From positions 247,480-311,479 of the forward strand of contig CALSMN010000005.1 in assembly GCA_943787465.1 (NCBI GenBank): a DNA stretch of 64,000 nucleotides, in the 5' to 3' direction. The notes beneath the pieces were generated by a model, which saw only the letters and a program-made list of their open reading frames with translations, ran no database searches and was not told the origin of the DNA. Origin of the DNA: an uncultured Bacteroidia bacterium. Its GTDB lineage: Bacteria; Bacteroidota; Bacteroidia; NS11-12g; UBA9320. Position 1 is the first letter of the stretch. Every line of letters starts with the position of its first letter. Below, in pieces: positions 9,513-19,619 of this stretch. The translations under genes were made by a program, and so were the position numbers.

Positions 9513-10358
9513 ATGCAAATTGGTAAAACCCATACTTTAAAAGCAGCCCGAACTACAGAAAACGGATGCTATCTGATGGATGCCGCTGGAAATGAAGTGC
9601 TGCTGCCCAATATTTATGTTCGAGAAGATTTAAAATTAGGCGACGAAATTTCTGTTTTTGTTTATTTAGATAATGAGGAACGTCCAGTAGCTACCACCCT
9701 AAAACCACGTATAACTTTGGATCATTTTGCCTTTTTAGAGGTGAAAGATGTCAACAAAGCTGGAGCTTTCATGGATATGGGAGTTGTAAAACAGCTATTA
9801 GTACCGTACAGTGAGCAACCTGTCAAAATGGAAGTAGGTGAATGGTATGTTGTATTTTGCTTGCTCGATGAACAAACCGAACGATTAATTGGCTCAGCCA
9901 TGATTGACGATTTTCTTTTTACAGAAGGAATCGATTTTGAAGAAGGCGATGAAGTCAATGTGCTGTTCTACAAACGATCTGAGTTGGGGATGAATGCAAT
10001 TATCAATAATCAATTTCAAGGCCTGGTTTTTGAATCAGATATCCATCAAAATATTCGAATCGGTGATCAACGTAAGGCCTATGTGAAAACGATTAGAACG
10101 GACGGAAAAATAGATATCACCCTTTTACCCCAGGGGTATCAAAATGTCATTGATAAGACCACTCAAATCGTGTTGGATATCTTAACAAAACACAATGGTT
10201 TCTTCACGTATACCGATAAAAGCAACCCAGAAGAAATACGTAAAACATTTGGAATGAGTAAAAAGACATTCAAAAAAGCATTGGGTAATTTATACAAGCA
10301 AAAAAGGGTACAATTAGAAAAGAACGGTACGCGACTTATCTCAAAAACTGACCATTAA
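9513..10358 (+). CDS. CvfB-like S1 RNA-binding protein
   Basis: The protein belongs to the CvfB/YitL type with tandem S1-like OB folds and a C-terminal winged helix. The start at 9513 gives MQIGKTHTLKA, the family's usual N-terminus. The ORF-track start at 9375 adds 46 residues of unrelated sequence overlapping the upstream gene. From there the 281 residues hold an S1 segment (FAFLEVKDVNKAGAFMDMGV), later S1-like strands (VYVKTIRTDGKIDITL-like), and a helix-turn-helix end (TFGMSKKTFKKALGNL). CvfB proteins bind RNA in Firmicutes; the role in Bacteroidota is not established. Its stop codon overlaps the convergent stop of the outer-membrane gene. Confidence 0.87.
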   Translation: MQIGKTHTLKAARTTENGCYLMDAAGNEVLLPNIYVREDLKLGDEISVFVYLDNEERPVATTLKPRITLDHFAFLEVKDVNKAGAFMDMGVVKQLLVPYSEQPVKMEVGEWYVVFCLLDEQTERLIGSAMIDDFLFTEGIDFEEGDEVNVLFYKRSELGMNAIINNQFQGLVFESDIHQNIRIGDQRKAYVKTIRTDGKIDITLLPQGYQNVIDKTTQIVLDILTKHNGFFTYTDKSNPEEIRKTFGMSKKTFKKALGNLYKQKRVQLEKNGTRLISKTDH

Positions 10359-13300
10359 AAAAGGTATCTCGCAACGACTCTTCCCATGTGGATGGTATCC
10401 GCAGTTTCGCTGGATCTTCCGTCATAACTCACCGTTACTTGAATATTTTGGGCTACTGTTTTTTGATAGCCCAATTTCCATGTCAAATTATCGCCTTGCT
10501 GCAATCCGCGTAAAAGTTCATAACCCAATGTTGTACTCGGAATTCCAGAAAAATCTACTTGAATATAGTTAAACCCGAGATTGAATGTTCCTTGGCTAGC
10601 TTTGGTATAATTATACGCTAAACCAAACTCCATATTCTTGGTTTTCTCTCCACCTAAAATGACTTGATTTTCGGCTGTAAAAATTTTTGATTTTATATCC
10701 AGACGATGAATCGATGACCAAATAAATTGAAGCTTCGGTTCTATCTCAACGTACACATAATTATACGTTCTATTACTAAAGAAAGCACTTTCGTAGGCTT
10801 TTTGTCCAAAAACACTTTGGGTTGTCCAGGTCATCGATCGATTGAGTGAGAGTCGCGTATTTAGCAAATGACTCTGAGTCATTCTGCCATCAAACCCGTT
10901 GGTCAATAATAATTTTGAACGGCTAGAGGTATACGTGTAATCGATACTATATCGGGGATTTCCACGATTAAAAAATAACGTTGTTCTGATATTCTGAGTT
11001 TGATTGATCAGTGCAGAGTCTGCCATATTTTGATCCAATGGGTTAATAAAAAAGGAAGATAATTGAGGCAATACTTTTTTATCAATTAAGAGCGTAGTGA
11101 TGCTATTCCAACGACCCAGAAATGCTTGTTTGTTCTTTTTAGGATCAACAAAAACAGCTGGATTTAGTAAAATAGTTTGTGTAAGTTGTGTACTGTGAGT
11201 CGTGAGAAATCCAGCTACAGGGGTATAAATCTTAATATAATCTGCACGAGGTTTATCTAACTCCGAAGCAATCTCAAACTCATTTAAGGTTTTAATTCCA
11301 TTGGTATCATAATCATTCCATATATACAATCCGTTTCCAGATTGTACTTGAAGAAACTGAAACTCCCTTTTTTGCTCCTGACCTGTACCTATTTGATAAA
11401 ATGTTTTAGTACGTAGAAATCTTTTAAATAACTGAAAATCAAGTTCAATTCTGGTTTGAAGCGTATTTTCAACCGGTGTTTTATTCCACAACGTATCTTT
11501 TACCTCCAGTTGTCTGAAAGTGCTATTCAATTGGATTCTTTGATTGGGTTTAGTTTTTAGGGTACTCGAAAAAGCCACATCTCGTCCTATTGTAGCTTGA
11601 GCAAAACTGTTATTTTTAGGACGTTCATCCAAGCGCCGAGTAATTCGTAATTGATATTGCGTGGCGTTAGTATCCGATGACTGAATAAACGCCTGATAAG
11701 ATGTGAATTTATAACTTTCATTTTGCAGAGAGTCATTCTTATCGAATTTTGATTCTTCTGAAATAAAATTCATTCCAGAAGAAAATAATTTAAAATGACG
11801 CACAAGATCTGTATTCCAATTATAAAACGTGTTTGATTGTTGGACCGTATCCCCAAAATTTGTTTTGGAAGCCAACCATTCTACACCTGAACTAATATGC
11901 ATATTATTCCAAGAGTACAATCCTTCTGATTTGTTTGAGAATCCACTAAAAGTATTTTCTCTATGAAATGTTATGGTATGATTGCGAATATAATGATTCA
12001 ATGATTTCTTTAGTTCGAATGAAGCATTAGCTATATGCTCTTGCGAGGGATTTACTTGATTAAAAAATTGAGGATTAGATAGCGTTTTATTCCAATTACG
12101 ATCAAATTCAACCCCCCTGTATCTCTCTATAAAAGTATAATTTTGGGACACCAATTCATATTCCAAATGAGAACTATATACCCAAGCAGAATCTTTTAAA
12201 AGTCGTTTTGTAGATTGAAATAATTTCAGTCCTGCACCATAATTATCATCATCTTCTTTAGCTGAAAAAGTATTTTTATCATAGGAACTTATGACCCATT
12301 CTGCCCCAAATTTTCGTTTATTTGATTCATATAAAAACCCAGCATTAGCTGTGTTTAAACGTTTAGGCGCAATCAGGATGTCGTAAGGAGCGTAATCTCC
12401 CAATCCCTCACCGATGTATTCAAAAACTTTACCATTGGCCCCAGAAATAGATTGAATATAGCTTCCTTTACCCATGCCAACATTGGAAAAAATTACTTCA
12501 TAAAAAGTTTTTTTTACATCAGGATCAGGGGCGTAAACATAAATATTTGTTGTTCCCACATTTTCTTTGATGTACATGATACGCTCAGTATTATATGTTT
12601 TCTGTACGCGAACATTTTCATAAAGGGCTGATTGATCCCCAGCTTGCTGTAGAGATTGTATTTTGGCAATGGTATCATTTAATGTTTGTAGAAATGGCTG
12701 TGATTTTAAATCCATCTCGTTGAAACCGTTTACGTAAATAGAAATATTTCCTTTTGAAACTTTAGTCCCCATGTGACTCACTGCTCTTCCGTAATTTCGA
12801 TCTGAATATTGAAACTCTACAACAATCCGACTATATAAGGTAATAAGAATTCGTGGGGTGAATGTGATTTCCCCAGTATTGTAATTGATGATATAGTCAT
12901 TATCTTCACCCCTCATTAATTTTTTCCCATCTAAATATACCACTTCGGTACCTGCGATAACGACAATAAATTGCTCTCCTGCATCACCATTTAGTCGATA
13001 AGGACCACTATTCCCCTCTATTCCCATAATTCTATTTCTACTAAATCTACCTCTTGATAGGGCCGCTTCAGCTGTCGTAGTTACTTTCCAATCTTTCACT
13101 CGCAATGAGTTTTTATATTGTAATCCTCTAGATTTTTTATAATACTTGATAAAGTAGGATTCTTGGGGACTTTGCATAAAATAATCACCCACAGTAAGTT
13201 GAGTACTGTCTTTTTTAAGCGTAATGAAAATTTGATCAAAATCTTGTATTTGCTGCGTATTTCCCTCGGGCTGAATCGGATTATTTTCATCGCTTATGAC

Positions 13301-13792
13301 TGCAAACACATCAACATCATTAGCTAATTTTCCATTTAATCTAAGATTTAAGTTTGAGTTAACTACCACGTTCTGGGTATTTCCTAGACCTATTCCTCTT
13401 GATATATTACCGACCGTATTCAATGCTTGATCATCTGATACCGAAAAATTAGAACGAGGGGTATAATTAAACGGATTTTCTTGGTATACATTAAAAATAG
13501 ATTGAATGTCTTTGTTTGCATAAAAGGTTGGAAAATGTAAGCTTTTGAATGCAACTAGAACACTGTCAACTGGAGATTCCCCTTTCCATATCAATAGATT
13601 ATGGTACTGAAAATACCAGGATGTATCGTATTGTTCGACCACTGCTGAACCCGCAATTACAAATCCTGCATCAAGTTGAAGTGAGTCTCCAGTTCGGGGT
13701 AAAAGTGTCACTTGTTTCTGAGTAGACCATTGTCCAAATACAGAAAACTGGGTACAAACAAATAGGAGCCAAAGAATCCTTAGATTCAACAT
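10355..13792 (-). CDS. Large outer-membrane beta-barrel protein of unknown function
   Basis: This is a protein of about 1,145 residues from the ATG at 13792; the ORF track adds 10 residues upstream. That start gives a clean signal peptide (MLNLRILWLLFVC ... FG). The body is rich in amphipathic beta strands ending in alternating aromatic residues, and the last residues RVVARYLF end in Phe, as expected for a BAM substrate. A segment around residues 290-340 (VYLDGKKLMRGEDNDYII, NYNTGEITFTPRILI) resembles a module seen in very large Bacteroidota surface proteins. I do not recognise a characterised family. No SusD or TonB-plug motif is visible. Confidence 0.65.
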   Translation of the reverse strand: MLNLRILWLLFVCTQFSVFGQWSTQKQVTLLPRTGDSLQLDAGFVIAGSAVVEQYDTSWYFQYHNLLIWKGESPVDSVLVAFKSLHFPTFYANKDIQSIFNVYQENPFNYTPRSNFSVSDDQALNTVGNISRGIGLGNTQNVVVNSNLNLRLNGKLANDVDVFAVISDENNPIQPEGNTQQIQDFDQIFITLKKDSTQLTVGDYFMQSPQESYFIKYYKKSRGLQYKNSLRVKDWKVTTTAEAALSRGRFSRNRIMGIEGNSGPYRLNGDAGEQFIVVIAGTEVVYLDGKKLMRGEDNDYIINYNTGEITFTPRILITLYSRIVVEFQYSDRNYGRAVSHMGTKVSKGNISIYVNGFNEMDLKSQPFLQTLNDTIAKIQSLQQAGDQSALYENVRVQKTYNTERIMYIKENVGTTNIYVYAPDPDVKKTFYEVIFSNVGMGKGSYIQSISGANGKVFEYIGEGLGDYAPYDILIAPKRLNTANAGFLYESNKRKFGAEWVISSYDKNTFSAKEDDDNYGAGLKLFQSTKRLLKDSAWVYSSHLEYELVSQNYTFIERYRGVEFDRNWNKTLSNPQFFNQVNPSQEHIANASFELKKSLNHYIRNHTITFHRENTFSGFSNKSEGLYSWNNMHISSGVEWLASKTNFGDTVQQSNTFYNWNTDLVRHFKLFSSGMNFISEESKFDKNDSLQNESYKFTSYQAFIQSSDTNATQYQLRITRRLDERPKNNSFAQATIGRDVAFSSTLKTKPNQRIQLNSTFRQLEVKDTLWNKTPVENTLQTRIELDFQLFKRFLRTKTFYQIGTGQEQKREFQFLQVQSGNGLYIWNDYDTNGIKTLNEFEIASELDKPRADYIKIYTPVAGFLTTHSTQLTQTILLNPAVFVDPKKNKQAFLGRWNSITTLLIDKKVLPQLSSFFINPLDQNMADSALINQTQNIRTTLFFNRGNPRYSIDYTYTSSRSKLLLTNGFDGRMTQSHLLNTRLSLNRSMTWTTQSVFGQKAYESAFFSNRTYNYVYVEIEPKLQFIWSSIHRLDIKSKIFTAENQVILGGEKTKNMEFGLAYNYTKASQGTFNLGFNYIQVDFSGIPSTTLGYELLRGLQQGDNLTWKLGYQKTVAQNIQVTVSYDGRSSETADTIHMGRVVARYLF

Positions 13793-13858
13793 ACATTTTA
13801 TGTTAGAATATAAGAACGTCATATCACTAAAAAAGGTGCACCCTAATTTTAGTTATTG

Positions 13859-15088
13859 CTATTGATTAATGGCTTCTGGGGTGTCTTCATCCTCCAAAAC
13901 CACCAATTCTTCGTCCTCATCAGAAAACTTAATAAGACCAAAGGTCATATATATACTTGATAGAATGATAACCCATAGTATGATACTGGGCTTGAATGAA
14001 TCAAAAGCTAAATCAGAAGGAATACTATAGAATAACAAAATGGTTATCAATCCTCTAGGGGCAATATATTCAAGTATTTTAGAACCATTTTTAACTAATC
14101 CTTTCAATAATAAAATACGGACAAGGTAAATGCCTATAAAAACCATCAAACTAATAATGATAACCTCAATATTTATTAATGATAATAAATCAATTGTAAG
14201 TCCAAAAACAATAAAAAAGAAAGTTCGTAATACGAATGCTGTTTCCCGGCTTATAATGTGAAAATCATTTTCCATTTTCATAAATTCCACACGGGTCATT
14301 AAATTTTTTAGAGGTCCAATAAAAATCAAATGGTGATTTTTTAGTATTAATCCAAAAACAAGAATTAATACCAAAGGACTCAAATGAATCATTTTACCTA
14401 AAGCATAAATCAGAATTAAAATGGAAATGAAGAAGAAGAGTTTTACCTTAGCGTTTAAGAATTTGAATAATAACACCAAACCAACACCTACTATCAGTGA
14501 GACTATAATAGTAAGTAAAAACTCAATGCCAAAACCTGAAAGTGAACTTCCTAATTCATTAGATTGAATAATACTCAAGATTAGATTAAATACCATAATG
14601 CCAATGATATCAGAGATACAACTTTCATAGATTAGAAGTTCTTTATCAAAATCTAGCAAATTAGCTACACTTGGAAGAACAATAGCACTAGAAATTACGG
14701 CAAGGGGTGTAGCATAAAGTATAGCCATCCCTATACTCATATCTAATAAAAAATGAAAAACAGGAGCAATAAATAGTACACTGCCCAATATCCCAAGAAC
14801 AGCTAATAATGATGCTTTGGCAATCAAACCACTCTTCTCTCGGGTAAGTTCTAAATCTAGCGCGCCCTCTAAAACAATCATGATTAAACCGATTGTGCCT
14901 AAAATTTTTAAGTAGGGAAAATAATCGACATTATACTCTGGATACGCCTTTAAAGTTTGACCAACAATGACACCCAATACAATGAGCATTAAGACGGAAG
15001 GAATATTCGTTCGTTTGGCTATTTCACTAAAAAAATAAGAAATGACAATACAAATTGATAAAAATACAATAATGATATTATAATCCAT
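13859..15088 (-). CDS. Cation:proton antiporter (CPA family)
   Basis: This is an inner-membrane exchanger of 409 residues with about 11-12 predicted helices. The N-terminal half contains the family-type segment GLIMIVLEGALDLEL and the C-terminal half FFFIVFGLTIDLLSL, as in Na+(K+)/H+ exchangers. The C-terminus is a short acidic tail (SDEDEELVVLEDEDTPE) with no TrkA-N domain. It follows gpmI by 43 nt on the same strand but has its own -7 element TAAATTTG 4 nt before the ATG. The cation is not predictable. Confidence 0.85.
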   Translation of the reverse strand: MDYNIIIVFLSICIVISYFFSEIAKRTNIPSVLMLIVLGVIVGQTLKAYPEYNVDYFPYLKILGTIGLIMIVLEGALDLELTREKSGLIAKASLLAVLGILGSVLFIAPVFHFLLDMSIGMAILYATPLAVISSAIVLPSVANLLDFDKELLIYESCISDIIGIMVFNLILSIIQSNELGSSLSGFGIEFLLTIIVSLIVGVGLVLLFKFLNAKVKLFFFISILILIYALGKMIHLSPLVLILVFGLILKNHHLIFIGPLKNLMTRVEFMKMENDFHIISRETAFVLRTFFFIVFGLTIDLLSLINIEVIIISLMVFIGIYLVRILLLKGLVKNGSKILEYIAPRGLITILLFYSIPSDLAFDSFKPSIILWVIILSSIYMTFGLIKFSDEDEELVVLEDEDTPEAINQ

Positions 15089-15092
15089 ATTT

Positions 15093-15100
15093 CAAATTTA
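15093..15100 (-). promoter_or_regulatory. -7 promoter element of the antiporter gene
   Basis: TAAATTTG on the minus strand ends 4 nt before the antiporter ATG and lies in the 43-nt gap after gpmI. The expected -33 TTG is not visible. Confidence 0.5.
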
Positions 15101-15131
15101 AGTGTAGTTAATGATACTATAATGATTAAAA

Positions 15132-16640
15132 TCAGTTAATCAGTGATGAACCATCCATCTCAGATGGAATTTGTATTTGCATAATGTCTAAAATTGTTGG
15201 GGCAATATCCCCTAGTTTTCCTGATCTGATTGACTGAATAGACTTATCAATGATATATATAGGGACCAAATTCGTTGTATGTGCTGTGTTGGGAGTTCCA
15301 TCTTCATTCACTGCCATGTCCGCATTACCGTGGTCTGCTGTAAGAACGATACTATAGCCTAATTCCTGACCAAGACTGACCAACTGATGAGCACATTTAT
15401 CTACCGTTTCACACGCTTTTTTAATGGCATTAAATACCCCTGTATGTCCTACCATATCTGGATTAGCATAATTAATACATACAAAATCTGGGTTATTTTC
15501 TGACATATAATTCATAACTCTTTTTGTTAATTCTGGAGCACTCATTTCGGGTTGCAAATCATAGGTACTTACCTTTGGTGAGTTGGCCATAACACGAGCT
15601 TCCCCTTCAAAAGGCTCTTCTCTACCCCCATTGAAGAAAAAGGTAACGTGCGGATATTTTTCTGTTTCAGCCGCTCTCAATTGAGTTTTATGATGGTTAG
15701 CTAGTACTTCACCTAATGTATTGGTCAAATCTTTACTATGAAAAACCACATGAACATTTTGATACGTTTTGTCATATTCTGTCATTGTAAAATAGTTTAG
15801 ATTCAATGTGTGCATATTAAAATCAGGCATATCTCTTTGGGTTAAAACACGACTAATTTGACGTCCCCGATCTGTTCTAAAATTAAAACAAAGTAAAATA
15901 TCATCTGATTGAATGGCACCGAGTGGATCAATTATGCATGGCTTGATAAACTCATCTGTGATTTCCTGATCATAATTGGATTGGAAAGCTGAAGAGTAAG
16001 TATCGAAAGAATCCCCTTTCATATGAATGAGTGCATCGTATGCTAATTGTGTTCGCTCCCATCGATTATCACGATCCATGGCATAATAGCGTCCTGTGAT
16101 TGTAGCCAGCTTAGATTTACCAAATTTAGGAGATTCGACTACTTGTTTTAAAAAATTTTTACCACTATATGGATCCGTGTCTCTACCATCTGTAAATGCA
16201 TGAATGTATGTGCGATCATCCAATTGATGGTTTTGTAATAATTGAGTCAATCCCAACAAATGATTGAGACTGCTGTGTACCCCACCATCACTAACCAAGC
16301 CCATAAGATGAATCTTACGATTAGGATTTTGCTTGGCTAATTCTATCAGTTTTTTTATGGCATCCGTATCTTGAATAGATCCTTCTTGAAATGATTTATC
16401 AATGCGAACGAGCATTTGCCAAACGACCCTGCCAGCACCAATATTCATATGACCAACTTCTGAATTGCCCATTTGTCCATCAGGCAAACCAACGTGTTCA
16501 CCGAATGTATTTAATGTTGCTTTGGGAACACTGGTTTCTATACTATCCATAAATGGAGTATGAGCAGAAAAGATAGCATTCGTACTATTTTTTTTACCAA
16601 TTCCCCATCCATCCAATATAACTAACATCGTTTTTTTCAT
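15132..16640 (-). CDS. gpmI: 2,3-bisphosphoglycerate-independent phosphoglycerate mutase
   Basis: GpmI interconverts 3- and 2-phosphoglycerate in glycolysis. I place the start at 16640 (MKKTMLVILDGWG), the family's usual N-terminus, giving 502 residues. The track's first 10 residues contain a -7 promoter element instead. The catalytic serine lies in GQMGNSEVGHMNIGAGR. Metal-binding motifs are present (ILDGWG, FTDGRDTDP, LTADHGNAD and HTTNLVP). The C-terminus carries a short extra segment typical of the long form. Confidence 0.96.
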   Translation of the reverse strand: MKKTMLVILDGWGIGKKNSTNAIFSAHTPFMDSIETSVPKATLNTFGEHVGLPDGQMGNSEVGHMNIGAGRVVWQMLVRIDKSFQEGSIQDTDAIKKLIELAKQNPNRKIHLMGLVSDGGVHSSLNHLLGLTQLLQNHQLDDRTYIHAFTDGRDTDPYSGKNFLKQVVESPKFGKSKLATITGRYYAMDRDNRWERTQLAYDALIHMKGDSFDTYSSAFQSNYDQEITDEFIKPCIIDPLGAIQSDDILLCFNFRTDRGRQISRVLTQRDMPDFNMHTLNLNYFTMTEYDKTYQNVHVVFHSKDLTNTLGEVLANHHKTQLRAAETEKYPHVTFFFNGGREEPFEGEARVMANSPKVSTYDLQPEMSAPELTKRVMNYMSENNPDFVCINYANPDMVGHTGVFNAIKKACETVDKCAHQLVSLGQELGYSIVLTADHGNADMAVNEDGTPNTAHTTNLVPIYIIDKSIQSIRSGKLGDIAPTILDIMQIQIPSEMDGSSLIN

Positions 16641-16646
16641 CAGATA

Positions 16647-16654
16647 CAAAATTA
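16647..16654 (-). promoter_or_regulatory. -7 promoter element of gpmI
   Basis: TAATTTTG on the minus strand ends 6 nt before the gpmI ATG at 16640. This implies an almost leaderless mRNA and decides against the longer ORF-track start. Confidence 0.55.
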
Positions 16655-16704
16655 ATTTTTGTGGTTTCATAATCAGGATTTATTAAATAGAATTTAAATA
16701 TAAA

Positions 16705-16712
16705 TACCTTTG
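16705..16712 (+). promoter_or_regulatory. -7 promoter element of the DUF5686 gene
   Basis: TACCTTTG is an exact TAnnTTTG match about 48 nt before the GTG start at 16761. It lies in the short divergent gap between gpmI and this gene. Confidence 0.6.
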
Positions 16713-16760
16713 TTTTCGTAATGAGCAACTTTATCAAAAAAGTGAATTAACTATTTGAAT

Positions 16761-19217
16761 GTGAAAAATCGATTAAGCTTCATCCTATTTATAATATTCA
16801 GTATAACAGTCAATGCTCAAAACTTTTATACAATCAGCGGAACTGTCACTGACATATCATCAGAATCATTATTAGGCGTTTACATAAGGGCTGTTGATTT
16901 GGGTGTAGGAACTATCACCAATGAAAAGGGTGAATTTGAAATGAGATTAGAAGAAGGTTACCATCGATTATCTTTCACTCACATTGGATATGAACCAAAA
17001 CAAATAGATCTACCCACTCAAAAGAATGAGGTTTTGAATATCATTTTAAAACCCATAGAGAATGAATTAGGAGTGGTAGAAATTTCTAACAAGAAGAAAG
17101 ACTTGAGTTATACGATTATTCGAAAAGTCATTGAGAATAAGGAGAAATACACAAATCATTTCAACACACAAAAACGAAATATTTACGTTAAAAGTGTTGA
17201 AAAAACTACTCATAGAAGCCCCAAAATACAAGATGACCAACCAGATGCTAAGAAACTGGATGAATCCACAATTGAATCCAAAAATGATTCTACCCCCAAG
17301 CTAAATTTATTTGAAGGTGACTTCGTTCAGCACATTAAATTTCCTGATGGATTTAAAGAAGAGAAAAATGCGGCAAAAAAACTAGGCTATCAACAATCAT
17401 TGTTTTATGTGAGTACGACTGATGCCAACTTTGATTTAAACGAGAACCTAATAAAAGTTAAAAAACTGGGTGATAATGCCTTCATATCCCCTATTAGCGA
17501 TGCTGCATTTATATCCTATCGATATAAATTATTAGGTTCCAGATTTGAAGGAAAAAGAAAAGTATACACCATACAAGTCATTCCTCGTAAATTAGGGAAT
17601 GCCTTATTCAAAGGTCAGGTAGAAATTTGGGATTCATTATTTACAATTAAAAGTGTTGATTTGACCTTACCCAAACGCTCTTTAATTGAATATGACCAAT
17701 TTTCATTGAAACAATATTATTCTTTTCAGGATAGTATAAAAATACTAACCAGTGAAACCTTTAACTGGAAAATTAAAAATGGATCAAAAACCATTGATGG
17801 TGAATGCATTGCTAAATATTCTAATTACATATTTGATAGTATTTATCCTAAACGCTTCTTCAATGCAGAAATGGCAAGAACAGCTGATGATGCTTACGAA
17901 AAAGACACTAGTTTTTGGGCCAAAATAAGACCTATCCCTCTCACTTATGATGAGAATAAATTTATTCGCATGCAAGACAGTATAAATCGGATAAGAACAA
18001 GTAAAGCATACCTAGACTCCATTGACTCCGTATATAATCAACTAACTTTCCTCAAAGTCATTTGGTCTGGAATTGGGCATATCAACAGAGATAAAAAAAC
18101 AGAATGGAGTTTTGCCTCACTAGCCGAAATGATTGATCCTGTTGCCATTGGGGGTTTCCGTATCAAGTATGGCATGAGTTATTACAAAAAATTTGAGGAT
18201 AGGAAAAGCTTATTTATCGCTCCAAGTTTAAATTATGGATTTCGAAATCAAGATTTAAAAGGCAACATCACAATCAATACCTTATACAACCCCAAAAAAC
18301 TGTCAAGGGCTTCGATTTACTATGGAAAGTATTTTGGGTTTGTCAATCAATTTGCCACATTTAATGACCTCCTTAATAGACAAAACTTTTTTGAGCAAGA
18401 TTATACCTACCTTACCCATAGCACCGAGTTAATCAATGGGCTTTATCTCTTTAACAGTATAAGTCATACTCTCAGAAAACCCCTTAAAAATTTTGAATTT
18501 AATCCCGATTTTGATTCTGCATTTGTCAATAACCTACCTCAGAATTTTGAAATCAATTCAGATGTTCGAATAACCCTGGGAATATCCTATACCCCAAAAC
18601 AATTATATATTTCTGAACCAAACCAAAAAATTGTCTTGGGCTCAAAATATCCCACCTTCTCTTTGACATACAAGCAAGCGGTCCCAAACATAGGTGGATC
18701 AATTACCGATTTTAAAGAAATTGAGCTAGGAATTACTCAGAAATTCATGGTTGGTATTTTTGGGACATCTCAGTACTCGGCTCGTTTTGGGACATTTCTT
18801 GATACTACCAACCTACAAATCATGGATTATAAATATCAACGAGGGGGTGACCCTTATTTCTTCATGCCACCGATGTTTGCTTATCAACTGATTGATAGTA
18901 CCTTCCCAACGTTTAGAGGTTTTTTAGAGACCCATTATATTCATCAGTTTAATGGGTTTTTAACAAGCAAAGTACCCTTGATTAATAAGACTGGTATCCG
19001 AACTATGGCTGGAGGTGGTTTACTCATTGTCCCAGAAAGAAGTTACCAGTACTCCGAAATATTTGGTGGAATTAATCGGATTTTCAGAATTGGAAGAGAA
19101 CGATTTAGATTGGGGCTTTATTATGTGGTTGCTCAATCCAACACACAAGGAATTACTACTGGATTTAAATTTTCAATAGTACCCTACAACACCGCCTCTA
19201 ATAGTTGGAGTTTCTAA
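16761..19217 (+). CDS. DUF5686 outer-membrane protein with carboxypeptidase-like regulatory domain
   Basis: This 818-residue protein starts at GTG 16761; a TTG two codons upstream is the track's choice. A signal peptide (LSFILFIIFSITVNAQ) leads into a beta-sandwich CarboxypepD_reg-like domain (ISGTVTDISSESLLGVYI ... RLSFTHIGYEPKQI, residues about 25-100). This is followed by the DUF5686 region and a long C-terminal beta-barrel that ends FSIVPYNTASNSWSF. Such proteins are common outer-membrane components in Bacteroidota; their function is not known. It is not a SusC homologue, because no plug or TonB box is visible. The next gene follows by 48 nt. Confidence 0.85.
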   Translation: MKNRLSFILFIIFSITVNAQNFYTISGTVTDISSESLLGVYIRAVDLGVGTITNEKGEFEMRLEEGYHRLSFTHIGYEPKQIDLPTQKNEVLNIILKPIENELGVVEISNKKKDLSYTIIRKVIENKEKYTNHFNTQKRNIYVKSVEKTTHRSPKIQDDQPDAKKLDESTIESKNDSTPKLNLFEGDFVQHIKFPDGFKEEKNAAKKLGYQQSLFYVSTTDANFDLNENLIKVKKLGDNAFISPISDAAFISYRYKLLGSRFEGKRKVYTIQVIPRKLGNALFKGQVEIWDSLFTIKSVDLTLPKRSLIEYDQFSLKQYYSFQDSIKILTSETFNWKIKNGSKTIDGECIAKYSNYIFDSIYPKRFFNAEMARTADDAYEKDTSFWAKIRPIPLTYDENKFIRMQDSINRIRTSKAYLDSIDSVYNQLTFLKVIWSGIGHINRDKKTEWSFASLAEMIDPVAIGGFRIKYGMSYYKKFEDRKSLFIAPSLNYGFRNQDLKGNITINTLYNPKKLSRASIYYGKYFGFVNQFATFNDLLNRQNFFEQDYTYLTHSTELINGLYLFNSISHTLRKPLKNFEFNPDFDSAFVNNLPQNFEINSDVRITLGISYTPKQLYISEPNQKIVLGSKYPTFSLTYKQAVPNIGGSITDFKEIELGITQKFMVGIFGTSQYSARFGTFLDTTNLQIMDYKYQRGGDPYFFMPPMFAYQLIDSTFPTFRGFLETHYIHQFNGFLTSKVPLINKTGIRTMAGGGLLIVPERSYQYSEIFGGINRIFRIGRERFRLGLYYVVAQSNTQGITTGFKFSIVPYNTASNSWSF

Positions 19218-19240
19218 AAAACCACTTTGACCAATTTGGT

Positions 19241-19248
19241 TAAATTTG
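19241..19248 (+). promoter_or_regulatory. -7 promoter element of the MazG-like gene
   Basis: TAAATTTG ends 17 nt before the ATG at 19266. It lies inside the extended ORF-track reading frame and supports the shorter start. Confidence 0.5.
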
Positions 19249-19265
19249 TTTTTCATCAAATCAAA

Positions 19266-19592
19266 ATGACCATCACAGAAGCCCAAAAAAAAATTGACCA
19301 ATGGATAAATACCATTGGAGTTCGTTATTTCGACCCACTTACTAATACTGCTGTCTTAATGGAAGAAGTTGGAGAAGTTGCCAGAATTATGTCTAGGAAA
19401 TATGGTGAACAAAGTTTTAAAGAATCTGATAAATCCATTGATTTGGGTGATGAAATGGCAGATGTCTTATTTGTATTGTTGTGTTTAGCAAATCAATGTG
19501 GAGTAAATTTAGAACAGTCGCTCACAAAAAACCTAGACAAGAAAACAAAACGCGACCAAGATAGACATCGAAATAACCCCAAACTTTCATAA
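19266..19592 (+). CDS. MazG-like nucleotide pyrophosphohydrolase
   Basis: This is a small all-alpha NTP pyrophosphohydrolase of 108 residues, starting MTITEAQKKIDQWI. The metal-binding residues sit in MEEVGEVARI and DLGDEMADVLFVL, the EExxE and ExxD pattern of the MazG/RS21-C6 superfamily. Family members clear non-canonical nucleotides such as dCTP derivatives; the substrate here is unknown. The track's TTG start at 19227 would add 13 residues that overlap a promoter-like element. Confidence 0.88.
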   Translation: MTITEAQKKIDQWINTIGVRYFDPLTNTAVLMEEVGEVARIMSRKYGEQSFKESDKSIDLGDEMADVLFVLLCLANQCGVNLEQSLTKNLDKKTKRDQDRHRNNPKLS

Positions 19593-19619
19593 TGGCATAA
19601 AAATTGAACCCTATATCAC

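Noticed and set aside
16755-19217. SusC/TonB-dependent receptor call for the CarboxypepD_reg protein
   Set aside because: No plug domain or TonB box follows the regulatory domain; the remainder matches DUF5686.
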